A stretch of DNA of 14,169 nt from an uncultured Lachnospiraceae bacterium (GTDB taxonomy: Bacteria; Bacillota_A; Clostridia; Lachnospirales; Lachnospiraceae). The DNA lies in NCBI GenBank assembly GCA_902780985.1, contig CACZHN010000046.1:1-14169 (forward strand). Direction: 5' to 3'. Made by a program: the position numbers and the translations under genes. The notes beneath the pieces were generated by a model. That model ran no database searches. It saw nothing but the letters and a program-made list of their open reading frames with translations, and was not told where the DNA came from. This document shows positions 1 through 6,522 of the stretch, in pieces (position 1 is the stretch's first letter; each line of letters starts with the position of its first letter).

Positions 1-1
1 T

Positions 2-1471
2 GGGGCGCTTGTTCAGAAGATTATGTCTGTTTCCCAGTATAACGGGTTGGGAACTTATGATCCGAACACTATGTACTTCTGCTATGAGAATGCTGATACT
101 CATGAGATAAAGAGGATTTATCTTGGTCAGCATGTAATCTATGCCAGCGGTGTTTCTGTGACTTATAAGGTTGATACCAACCAGACAATCACACAGACTG
201 CAGCTTTGGCAGAAGATATAGTTAGGTCAGCACCTGCAGTTACGAAATCAGGATATACATTTGTAGGATGGAAATCAGACAATACGGCAGATGGAGCAGT
301 CTTATCAAACTATGTACTTCAGAGTGCTTCAGCGGTGACCCTTTATGCCGTGTTTAAGAAGAATATAACTATTGAAATGGATTCCGGTGATGCGGAACTT
401 ATGGAAGATGCAGAAGAGACCTCTCAGACCGCAATTCTTTATTACAATAACGGAACATCTTTATCAGAACCTGTAGTGATGCCTGAGAATGTTTATACCT
501 TAGGCGAAGGTAAGAGTTTTATTGGCTGGAAGACCAGCCTTGCTTCGGAAGTAATATATATCCCGAGAGAATCGTATAGTTTTACAAAGGATGAGATGCT
601 TGTACCGGCATTTGTTGATACGGAATATGACTTTGTGAATGTTTCAACTCAATATCAAACATTCCATGTACCCGCAGATGGTATATATGAATTCGAGTTG
701 TGGGGCGGAGCTGGTGGAACAGCGATGGGTACGATCGATAATGAAACAGTATATGGTAAGGGTGGAAAAGGAGGCCATGTAAAAGCATACAGAAAGTGCA
801 AAAGGGGTTCGTATCTTTATGTATATAATGGCGGAAAAGGTAAGGGAAATACGAACACAACAAGTTCCTATAGTGTCTCGGGCGGACTCAATGGTGGCGG
901 AAATGGATATTCTTATTATTCATCAAATGCAAATAAAGCCTGGGGCGCAGGTGGCGGAGGTGCGACATATGTTGCCGATCAGCAGTTTTCATTAAATTCA
1001 TCAAACTATTCAACTCAATACAATCAGCGACAGCATATACTCATTATTGCCGGTGGCGGTGGAGGTGGTGGTGTCTCTGCAATTGATTCTGGAACGAATG
1101 AAATTCAGAATTACAACTTCCACAAAGGAACGCACGAAGGTGGATATGGTGGAGGTGAAAGAGGCGCTGATGGATCTGCCGGAGTATTGGGCGGCAGACA
1201 AATTGCGGTTGGTACTACTGATTACGATGGGTTTGGTGCAGCAAAACAGACCAGTGGATCTAATATGACATATTCTGGCGGTGGAGCTGGATGGTTTTCA
1301 GGATCTTCAGGATCATATGGTAACTCTGCTGCAGGAGGCTCTTCCTATGTTGGTAATATGCCTACTTTCACATACAACGGGAAAAAGTATAAGACACTAA
1401 ATGAGGGTAATAAAAATGACGGCGAGGGTCATGCTTTTATCCGATTTATGGAGCCTTGTGTGGTTGAATAG
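2..1471 (+). CDS. Phage tail-tip/appendage protein with InlB-type repeats and a glycine-rich domain (5' end outside window)
   Basis: Likely a virion tail-tip or receptor-contact protein, inferred from composition and its place just before the lysis genes. Numbering from the ATG at 23: residues 1-42 form a short N-terminal segment. About 45-113 resemble an InlB B-type (Listeria-Bacteroides) repeat, with GYTFVGW and a closing TLYAVF strand. A degenerate second copy follows at about 160-200 (SFIGWK...LVPAF). Residues about 203-478 are a glycine-rich domain with many GG and GGG runs, FELWGGAGG near its start and GGSSYVG near its end. The frame is open to the left edge, and the ATG at 23 has no convincing ribosome site, so the true start probably lies upstream. 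No membrane segment or protease motif is visible. Family assignment is good; the receptor-binding role is inference. Confidence 0.8.
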   Translation, partial: GALVQKIMSVSQYNGLGTYDPNTMYFCYENADTHEIKRIYLGQHVIYASGVSVTYKVDTNQTITQTAALAEDIVRSAPAVTKSGYTFVGWKSDNTADGAVLSNYVLQSASAVTLYAVFKKNITIEMDSGDAELMEDAEETSQTAILYYNNGTSLSEPVVMPENVYTLGEGKSFIGWKTSLASEVIYIPRESYSFTKDEMLVPAFVDTEYDFVNVSTQYQTFHVPADGIYEFELWGGAGGTAMGTIDNETVYGKGGKGGHVKAYRKCKRGSYLYVYNGGKGKGNTNTTSSYSVSGGLNGGGNGYSYYSSNANKAWGAGGGGATYVADQQFSLNSSNYSTQYNQRQHILIIAGGGGGGGVSAIDSGTNEIQNYNFHKGTHEGGYGGGERGADGSAGVLGGRQIAVGTTDYDGFGAAKQTSGSNMTYSGGGAGWFSGSSGSYGNSAAGGSSYVGNMPTFTYNGKKYKTLNEGNKNDGEGHAFIRFMEPCVVE

Positions 1472-1479
1472 GAGGACAT

Positions 1480-1950
1480 ATGAACATAATTGATATGATT
1501 AATCTTAAAACGGGGATTTCTATGGGAGCAGGAATCCTCGTTATTCTTATGACTCTCATACAGATTGCTCCGATAAAGCTTAATCCTTGGGATAAGATTC
1601 TCACTTGGCTCGGAAACCATATGAATGCGGATATCGTAAAGCGGGTTGATGTGATAGAGGCTAAACTTGATGAGCACATCAAGGAGTCCTCTGACGAGAT
1701 GATACGGAAGGTTAGAGCAGATATTCTTTCATTCGGTAACTCTTGCATGAATGGGCACCTTCATACCAAGGAGGAGTTCGAGTTTGTTATCTCCGAGTGC
1801 GACCAGTATGAGAAGTATATTGAGAAGACTCAGGCGAAGAATGGTGTGGCTACGGCAACCATAGCTGAGATCAGAAGACTCTATGAGAAGGGGATTCACG
1901 ATAATTCTTTCTTAAAGGAGGGCGAAAGGGATGAGGAGAAAAAAGCGTAA
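1480..1950 (+). CDS. Phage lysis-region membrane-anchored protein, function unknown
   Basis: A 156-residue protein of a type I have seen between tail and holin genes in Firmicutes phages; I cannot name a biochemical activity. One hydrophobic segment lies at about residues 13-30. The rest is long, charged and helical (about 50-156) with DVIEAKLDEHIKESSDE, which suggests a coiled coil in the cytoplasm. The start is well set: AGGAGG lies just upstream of the ATG at 1480. It begins 8 bases after the tail gene stops, and its 3' end overlaps the next gene by 20 bases, so the two are probably translationally linked. It could be a holin partner or anti-holin, but nothing in the sequence decides this. 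Confidence 0.75.
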   Translation: MNIIDMINLKTGISMGAGILVILMTLIQIAPIKLNPWDKILTWLGNHMNADIVKRVDVIEAKLDEHIKESSDEMIRKVRADILSFGNSCMNGHLHTKEEFEFVISECDQYEKYIEKTQAKNGVATATIAEIRRLYEKGIHDNSFLKEGERDEEKKA

Positions 1951-2209
1951 GCGCGGTTTTACCGACAAGATGTACTTATATAATGTGATTTTCGTAACGG
2001 CAGTGGTGATCATTTCATTCATTGCCGTTTTTCTTTCCGGGAAACTGATGCTGGATACTTCGGCTATCTCTGTGATCATTCCAAGTGCTTATGCGGAACT
2101 TGCGGTTCATACAGGTTTCGTCATATGGAAAGCAAAAGCGGAGAATGCCAGGAAGTATAAGGATGTGAACTTAGAAACTTTTGATGATGAAATAGGAGGT
2201 CAGGGATGA
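1931..2209 (+). CDS. Small two-span membrane protein, possible holin or holin partner
   Basis: A 92-residue protein with a strongly basic N-terminus (RRKKRKRG), a hydrophobic segment at about residues 17-36 and a second at about 45-66, then a charged tail. This size and two-span layout fit a holin or anti-holin, and it sits directly before a recognisable LLH holin. The start at 1931 has AGGAGG about 8 bases upstream, lying inside the preceding gene. It overlaps that gene by 20 bases and the next by 4 (ATGA), so the lysis genes are tightly packed. I do not recognise a named family, so the role is inferred from context and topology. Confidence 0.7.
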   Translation: MRRKKRKRGFTDKMYLYNVIFVTAVVIISFIAVFLSGKLMLDTSAISVIIPSAYAELAVHTGFVIWKAKAENARKYKDVNLETFDDEIGGQG

Positions 2210-2535
2210 ACGAGATTATTTATGAAGTAGTAAAGGCGGTTCTGGTAATCGCAATCATGGTTGTAGTGAGATACGTTGTTCCTCTTCTTAAGAGCAAAAT
2301 CAACGGATCTGAACTTGAATGGGTTTATGCCTGGGCAGTAAAGGCGGTCAAGGCAGCAGAGCAGACACAGACGGGTGAGCATACCGGTACTCAGAAGAAA
2401 GCCATTGTAAAAGAGTTCCTTTTAGATCTTGCAAAGCAGAAGAACCTGTCCATTACAGATGAGCAGCTTGAGAACCTTATTGAGTCAGCTGTTTATGCGA
2501 TGAAACAGGAGGATGCGAGAAATGAAGCTGGTTGA
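2206..2535 (+). CDS. Phage holin, LLH family
   Basis: A 109-residue protein with one N-terminal membrane segment at about residues 8-28, a VVPLLKSK turn, then an amphipathic helical cytoplasmic domain. The stretch WAVKAVKAAEQ followed by KKAIVKEFLLDLA, and the closing LIESAVYAMK, are typical of the LLH-type phage holin family as I know it. Holins of this kind accumulate in the cytoplasmic membrane and permit endolysin-mediated wall breakdown. The start uses the ATG of an ATGA overlap with the previous gene, with AGGAGG upstream. The next gene, the endolysin, overlaps its 3' end, giving the usual holin-endolysin pair. Confidence 0.85.
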   Translation: MNEIIYEVVKAVLVIAIMVVVRYVVPLLKSKINGSELEWVYAWAVKAVKAAEQTQTGEHTGTQKKAIVKEFLLDLAKQKNLSITDEQLENLIESAVYAMKQEDARNEAG

Positions 2536-3823
2536 ATCTATCATGACCAATAATCCTTGCTATACGGCAGGGAGAAAGATAACAGTAAAGGGACTTATGC
2601 TCCATTCCGTAGGGTGTGCTCAGCCGAGTGCATCCGTTTTTATTAAGAACTGGAATAAGGCTTCTTACGATAAAGCCTGTGTGCATGGATTCATTGATGG
2701 AAATGACGGAACTGTATACCAAACCCTTCCGTGGAATCACAGAGGGTGGCATGCCGGCGGTAGTGCAAATAACACGCATATCGGTGTTGAGATGTGTGAA
2801 CCGGCATGTATTAAATATACAGGTGGTGCAAACTTTACCTGTATGGATGTTCAGACGGCAAGGGAAGTGGCTACAAGGACATATAATTCTGCGGTAGAGC
2901 TTTATGCGAAACTCTGCAAGGATTTTAATCTTAATCCTTTGGCGGATGGTGTCATCATCAGCCACAGTGAAGGATACAAGAGAGGTGTGGCATCAGGTCA
3001 TGCAGATCCGGAGCATCTTTGGAAAGGACTTGGTCTTCCTTATACAATGGATACCTTCAGGAAAGCCGTCAGCGAGAAGATGGGAGTAGTGGTATCTGAA
3101 CCGGTACAGAGCACACCTGAAAATGTGATATGGACCTTCCTTTTGTCACAGATCGGTAATGAATATGGTGTAGCTGGTCTGATGGGTAATCTTTATGCTG
3201 AGAGCGGCCTGAGTTCCACTAACCTTCAAAATTCTTACAATAAGAAACTGAATATCACAGATGAGGAGTATACCAGACTTGTAGATGGGAATAACTATCC
3301 GAACTTCGTTACCGATAAAGCAGGATACGGACTTGCACAGTGGACATATCATTCAAGGAAGAAGAATCTACTTGATTTCGCAAAGCAGAAGGGAACTTCT
3401 ATCGGAGATATGACCATGCAGCTTGAATTCCTGATTCATGAACTGAAAACAGGGTATAAGGCGGTATTCGATACGCTTGTATCGGCAAAGTCGGTTGAGG
3501 AGGCAGCAGGCATAGTGCTTACCGGTTATGAGAAGCCTGCCAATCAGGGAGATGCCGTTAAGAAGAAAAGAACTGCATATGGACAGACCATCTATGATAA
3601 GTATGCTAAAGGAGTCAAGCCTACAGTAAGCAATGGAGCGGCATATACTGTCAAGGTATCGATTCCTAATCTAAACATCCGTAAAGGCCCTGGGACAAAT
3701 TATGAAAGAACCGGTAAGTTTACGGGAGTTGGTGTCTTTACCATCGTTGAGGAAAAGGATGGATGGGGAAGACTCAAGAGCGGCGCTGGGTGGATTTGCC
3801 TTTCATACACAACACGGATATAA
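2522..3823 (+). CDS. Endolysin: N-acetylmuramoyl-L-alanine amidase + tail-lysozyme-like domain + SH3 domain
   Basis: A 433-residue modular peptidoglycan hydrolase. Residues 1-188 are an Amidase_2-type zinc amidase, which cuts the bond between muramic acid and L-alanine; visible probable zinc ligands are H28 (LMLHS), H148 (SHSEGY) and D162 (GHADPEHLW). Residues about 198-362 resemble the phage tail lysozyme family, with a probable catalytic E227 in LYAESGL and the GYGLAQWT motif. Residues about 373-433 are a bacterial SH3 domain (LNIRKGPGTNYE) that should bind the cell wall. No signal peptide is seen, so export relies on the holin. The start was set at 2522: AGGAGG at 2507-2512 directly abuts an in-frame ATG at 2513 but is correctly spaced for 2522. 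The gene overlaps the holin by 14 bases and ends just before a terminator. Confidence 0.92.
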   Translation: MKLVESIMTNNPCYTAGRKITVKGLMLHSVGCAQPSASVFIKNWNKASYDKACVHGFIDGNDGTVYQTLPWNHRGWHAGGSANNTHIGVEMCEPACIKYTGGANFTCMDVQTAREVATRTYNSAVELYAKLCKDFNLNPLADGVIISHSEGYKRGVASGHADPEHLWKGLGLPYTMDTFRKAVSEKMGVVVSEPVQSTPENVIWTFLLSQIGNEYGVAGLMGNLYAESGLSSTNLQNSYNKKLNITDEEYTRLVDGNNYPNFVTDKAGYGLAQWTYHSRKKNLLDFAKQKGTSIGDMTMQLEFLIHELKTGYKAVFDTLVSAKSVEEAAGIVLTGYEKPANQGDAVKKKRTAYGQTIYDKYAKGVKPTVSNGAAYTVKVSIPNLNIRKGPGTNYERTGKFTGVGVFTIVEEKDGWGRLKSGAGWICLSYTTRI

Positions 3824-3827
3824 CGAT

Positions 3828-3873
3828 AAAGCCTGTGGATTTCTCTTCGGAGATTTCTACAGGCTTTTTTTTA
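3828..3873 (+). terminator. Strong intrinsic terminator ending the late/lysis operon
   Basis: AAAGCCTGT (3828-3836) pairs perfectly with ACAGGCTTT. An internal loop follows, then an apical TCTC/GAGA stem capped by TTCG, and the 3' arm runs into an uninterrupted T tract. It begins 4 bases after the endolysin stop and separates late genes from the replication module. Confidence 0.92.
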
Positions 3874-3878
3874 TTTTG

Positions 3879-3940
3879 AAAATCGTAAGATTGCCCCTAC
3901 CTCCAAGGCTACACATTGAGAGCACTCGATGTAAAAAGCC
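3879..3940 (+). promoter_or_regulatory. Conserved RNA-like leader element, copy 1 (candidate DUF2800 RNA motif)
   Basis: Contains CGTAAGA (3884-3890), exactly 14 bases, then AAGGCTAC (3905-3912), the same pattern and spacing as the two other copies in this window. AATC-GTAA-GATT (3881-3892) can form a 4-bp hairpin with a GNRA-type loop. A second hairpin pairs ACATTGAG (3913-3920) with CTCGATGT (3925-3932) around AGCA, closed outside by GGCT (3907-3910) and AGCC (3937-3940). It lies in the leader of the operon encoding DUF2800 and DUF2815 proteins. A published cis-regulatory RNA candidate, the DUF2800 motif, is described upstream of just these genes, and I assign this copy to it tentatively. 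Confidence 0.6.
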
Positions 3941-3948
3941 ATCTGAAA

Positions 3949-4024
3949 AAAGTTTTTGGAAAAACGTAAGACTTTGATATCTCCCAAGGCTACCACTCAG
4001 AGAGGCAAAAACAAATAGCTCTCG
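3949..4024 (+). promoter_or_regulatory. Conserved RNA-like leader element, copy 2 (candidate DUF2800 RNA motif)
   Basis: CGTAAGA (3965-3971), 14 bases, then AAGGCTAC (3986-3993); its CGTAAGA lies 81 bases after that of copy 1. Here the short GNRA hairpin is not kept as such, though AAAGT (3949-3953) can pair with ACTTT (3971-3975). GGCTA (3988-3992) can pair with TAGCT (4016-4020) with one G-U pair, matching the GGCT-initiated helix of copy 1. It ends about 18 bases before the first gene of the replication operon. I see no convincing sigma-A promoter in 3874-4041. Confidence 0.55.
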
Positions 4025-4041
4025 GAAAGAAGGAAGTAAAC

Positions 4042-4290
4042 ATGAAGCACAGTTTGAAGATCAGTGTTTCAAAAGTCCCGAGAACGCTGGGTGTGGTTAC
4101 CTGCAGATCGGTTTCCTTAAGGGAAAGGTTCTTACGATTCCTTTTTGGAAGCAAACAGCGAGTAACAATCCTCATTCCCGGTGACAACGTCGAAGAAGTG
4201 ACAATCAGCGAACCAACGGGAGGAGGTGAAAGAGATGAACAAGATCGAGTTGATTCTGAACGTCGCACAGCTTGTGTTACAGGTCGTTAA
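4042..4290 (+). CDS. Small phage protein of unknown function, first gene of the replication operon
   Basis: An 82-residue protein with a KISVSK start, a basic middle (RERFLRFLFGSKQR) and a short beta-like VTILIPG segment; the last 25 or so residues are very polar and probably unstructured. Similar short proteins precede DUF2800 genes in related Clostridia elements as I recall them, but no function is known to me. The start at 4042 has a modest AAGGAAG ribosome site. Its 3' end overlaps the next gene by 56 bases, which is more than usual, so the C-terminal part may be an incidental extension. Confidence 0.6.
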   Translation: MKHSLKISVSKVPRTLGVVTCRSVSLRERFLRFLFGSKQRVTILIPGDNVEEVTISEPTGGGERDEQDRVDSERRTACVTGR

Positions 4291-4579
4291 GGACATGAGG
4301 AAACTCTCTGACAGTGTCCAGAAGGTATGCGATACCGTAATGGAAGGTCTGTCGGAGGAAGAGCAGCCCAAGGCCATTGAGCAGAAGCCGATGAAGAAAG
4401 CAGAACCGGATATCTCACTTGAGAGAGTTCGTGGTGTTCTCGCTCAGAAGAGTCAGGAAGGCTTTACGGCTGAGGTTAAGAGCCTTATCCAGAAGTTCGG
4501 GGCAAACCGCTTAAGCGAGATTGATCCTAAGGACTTCAAGGCGGTACTCGAAGAAGCGGAGGGACTCGGAAATGGCTAA
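4235..4579 (+). CDS. Small replication-module protein, function unknown
   Basis: A 114-residue protein. Residues 1-45 form a predicted helix (LILNVAQLVLQVVKDMRKLSD), the middle is an E/K/P-rich linker, and the C-terminal 45 residues (GVLAQKSQEGFTAEV...EAEGLG) form a small conserved helical domain. Proteins with this tail are common directly before DUF2800 genes and are sometimes labelled rRNA biogenesis protein rrp5, a name I would not trust. The ATG at 4235 was chosen because AGGAGG at 4221-4226 is well spaced for it; the GTG at 4226 lies within that ribosome site. It overlaps the DUF2800 gene by 8 bases, which implies coupled translation. Confidence 0.78.
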   Translation: MNKIELILNVAQLVLQVVKDMRKLSDSVQKVCDTVMEGLSEEEQPKAIEQKPMKKAEPDISLERVRGVLAQKSQEGFTAEVKSLIQKFGANRLSEIDPKDFKAVLEEAEGLGNG

Positions 4580-5708
4580 ACATGCAATACTGTCAGCTTC
4601 GAGTTCACACAGATGGCTTAACTGCTTACCATCGGCAAGGCTGGAACTGGAATTTGAGAATACCGGTTCGGAAGCATCAAGGGAAGGAACGGCAGCACAT
4701 GCTCTCTGTGAGCACAAGCTAAAAAAGGCACTAAAGCGAAGGTCAAAGAGGCCTACATCGGAATATGACTCTGATGAGATGGAAGAGTGCAGTGATGCGT
4801 ATGTCCAGTTCGTAATGGAACATTACATGGAAGCAAAAGAGAAATGCACCGATCCGATCATCCTCATCGAGCAGCACCTTGATTTCTCTTGCTATGTGCC
4901 TGATGGGTTCGGTACAGGGGATTGCATCATAATCTCCGATGACAAGCTTCATATCATCGATTTCAAGTATGGTATGGGAGTCCTTGTAGAAGCTGAGAAC
5001 AATCCGCAGATGATGCTCTATGCACTTGGCGCCCTTGAGATCTATGACAGCCTTTACGATATCCGTGAAGTGTCAATGAGCATCTTTCAGCCGAGACGCG
5101 AAAATGTCAGTACCTGGACTATTTCGGTTGAAGAACTCAAGGAATGGGCGGAGACGGAACTGAAGCCGAAAGCAATCCTTGCTTATAACGGCGAAGGTGA
5201 ATATGCTCCGGGCGAATGGTGTACTTTTTGCAGAGCGGCCGCGAGGTGCAGGGCAAGAGCCGAAGAGAAGCTTGAACTGGCCAAGTCGGAATTCAGGCTA
5301 CCTCCGTTACTTACGGACAGTGAGATTGAAGAGTTACTTGCTATCATCCCTGACTTAACCAAGTGGGCAAATGAGATCCTTGCATATGCAACGGATGCAA
5401 CCATCAATCACGGCAAGCAATGGAATGGTTTCAAGATTGTTGAAGGTAGATCGGTACGTAAATACCGGGACGAAGGGAAGGTCGCTGAAGCGGCAATTGA
5501 AGCTGGTTACACGGACATCTATCGTCAGTCTCTTATCACCATGACAGAGATGCAGAAGTTGATGGGTAAGACAAAGTTTGAGGAAATCCTCGGTGACCTC
5601 ATATATAAACCACCGGGCAAGCCTACTCTTGTTCCTGATTCGGATAAGAGACCGGCTATGAACGTAACAGACGCAATAAACGAATTTAACGTAATTCAGG
5701 AGGATTAA
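4572..5708 (+). CDS. DUF2800 protein: RecB/Cas4-like PD-(D/E)XK nuclease with predicted Fe-S cluster
   Basis: A 378-residue predicted DNA exonuclease of the phage replication/recombination module. The PD-(D/E)XK core shows H43 in GTAAHAL, D117 in GTGDC, D130 and K132 in IIDFKYG, and Q146 in NPQMMLY, the usual order for RecB-type nucleases. Four cysteines, C18 (WLNC) and C217, C220, C226 (EWCTFCRAAARC), are placed as in Cas4 and AddB, where they bind a 4Fe-4S cluster. About 150 further residues follow the core. It starts inside the end of the previous gene, with a GGAGG site upstream, and precedes the single-strand DNA-binding gene by 5 bases. That pairing suggests an exonuclease plus ssDNA-binding recombination function. 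Family is confident; nuclease activity and cluster are inferred from residues. Confidence 0.9.
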   Translation: MAKHAILSASSSHRWLNCLPSARLELEFENTGSEASREGTAAHALCEHKLKKALKRRSKRPTSEYDSDEMEECSDAYVQFVMEHYMEAKEKCTDPIILIEQHLDFSCYVPDGFGTGDCIIISDDKLHIIDFKYGMGVLVEAENNPQMMLYALGALEIYDSLYDIREVSMSIFQPRRENVSTWTISVEELKEWAETELKPKAILAYNGEGEYAPGEWCTFCRAAARCRARAEEKLELAKSEFRLPPLLTDSEIEELLAIIPDLTKWANEILAYATDATINHGKQWNGFKIVEGRSVRKYRDEGKVAEAAIEAGYTDIYRQSLITMTEMQKLMGKTKFEEILGDLIYKPPGKPTLVPDSDKRPAMNVTDAINEFNVIQED

Positions 5709-5713
5709 TTATT

Positions 5714-6259
5714 ATGGCAACACAGAATACTAAGGTTATTACAGGTGTTAAGACTCGTCTTTCATACTTCCACGGCTGGGAACCCGTTTCTATTAACGGC
5801 GGAGCTGAGAAGTATTCCGTATCGGTTCTTATTCCTAAGGATGATAAGGAGACGATCGATGCTATCAATAAGGCCGTAGATGCGGCTATCGAGGAAGGTA
5901 TTGCCAAGTTCGGTGGTAAGAAGCCTAACAAAGCAGCAATCAAGCTTCCTCTCAGAGACGGAGATGTTGAGAGAGATGATGAGGCATATAAGGGTCATTA
6001 TTTCCTTAATGCCAACAGCACTACGGCTCCTCAGATCGTTGACCGTGCGGTAAAGCCTATCCTTGACAGAGGAGAAGTATATTCCGGTTGTTATGCGAGA
6101 GTGTCTCTTAACTTCTATGCATTCAACTCTAACGGCAACAAGGGTGTTGCTTGTGGACTCGGTAACATTCAGAAGATCAGTGATGGTGAACCTCTTGGCG
6201 GCAAGTCATCTGCATCCGATGATTTTGAGACTCTCGCCGATGATGAGTTCTTGAACTAA
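5714..6259 (+). CDS. DUF2815 (Enc34-type) single-stranded DNA-binding protein
   Basis: A 181-residue protein of the DUF2815/Enc34 family, which has an OB fold and binds single-stranded DNA during phage replication. Family traits visible are KTRLSYFHGWEP near the start, YSVSVLIPKDD, the KLPLRDGD segment, GHYFLNANS, and YSGCYARVSLNFYAF followed by GVACGLGNIQK. The last 14 or so residues are acidic (DDFETLADDEF), like the tails through which SSB and T7 gp2.5 contact partner proteins. Its ATG is preceded by AGGAGG with about 10 bases of spacing. It sits between the DUF2800 nuclease and the polymerase, its normal place in these modules. Confidence 0.92.
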   Translation: MATQNTKVITGVKTRLSYFHGWEPVSINGGAEKYSVSVLIPKDDKETIDAINKAVDAAIEEGIAKFGGKKPNKAAIKLPLRDGDVERDDEAYKGHYFLNANSTTAPQIVDRAVKPILDRGEVYSGCYARVSLNFYAFNSNGNKGVACGLGNIQKISDGEPLGGKSSASDDFETLADDEFLN

Positions 6260-6272
6260 GGGGGTGCTGATT

Positions 6273-6464
6273 ATGGATACGGTTATGGTCAGTACTGTCC
6301 TTGTCAATATTCTTCTCGGAAGCTTCATCGTCTTGATCTTATCCTGGGCGGTAGCAGGTCTTCACACCATCTATTACGATTACAAGCGTAATAAGAGGGA
6401 ACAGGAAGCTGCAAAGCGTGATGAGGAATATCATCAGAAGCGCATGGAAGAATTAAATAAGTAA
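6273..6464 (+). CDS. Small single-span membrane protein, function unknown
   Basis: A 63-residue protein with one hydrophobic segment (about residues 5-29, VLVNILLGSFIVLILSWAV) and a highly charged C-terminal half (YKRNKREQEAAKRDEEYHQKR) that should form a helix in the cytoplasm. The ATG at 6273 was preferred over the in-frame GTG at 6264, which overlaps the AGGGGG ribosome site. It lies 13 bases after the SSB gene and before a terminator-like hairpin. I do not recognise a family; tethering of replication proteins to the membrane is possible but unsupported. Confidence 0.65.
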   Translation: MDTVMVSTVLVNILLGSFIVLILSWAVAGLHTIYYDYKRNKREQEAAKRDEEYHQKRMEELNK

Positions 6465-6471
6465 CACATTC

Positions 6472-6510
6472 GGGGCGGTATGGAGGATATCTGTACCGCC
6501 TCTTTTTCTT
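6472..6510 (+). terminator. Terminator-like hairpin between the small membrane gene and the polymerase gene
   Basis: GGCGGTA (6474-6480) pairs perfectly with TACCGCC (6494-6500), followed by TCTTTTTCTT. The 13-base loop contains a second GGAGG. The polymerase's own ribosome site begins one base after the T tract. It could terminate part of the transcription before the polymerase gene or act as an attenuator. Confidence 0.65.
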
Positions 6511-6522
6511 TGGAGGTAAGAC

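Noticed and set aside
582..863. Minus-strand open frame opposite the tail gene
   Set aside because: Shadow of a strongly coding + frame; no ribosome site and low-complexity composition.
2513..2521. ATG at 2513 as endolysin start
   Set aside because: It directly abuts the AGGAGG site; the ATG at 2522 has normal 9-base spacing.
4521..4571. Extended N-terminus for the DUF2800 protein
   Set aside because: The extension is basic, overlaps the previous gene deeply and lacks a ribosome site; AKHAILSASSSHRW beginning at 4572 fits the family start.
5296..5302. Other AGGCTAC words (also in the polymerase and recombinase 1 genes) as extra copies of the RNA element
   Set aside because: They lie in coding sequence and lack CGTAAGA 14 bases upstream.
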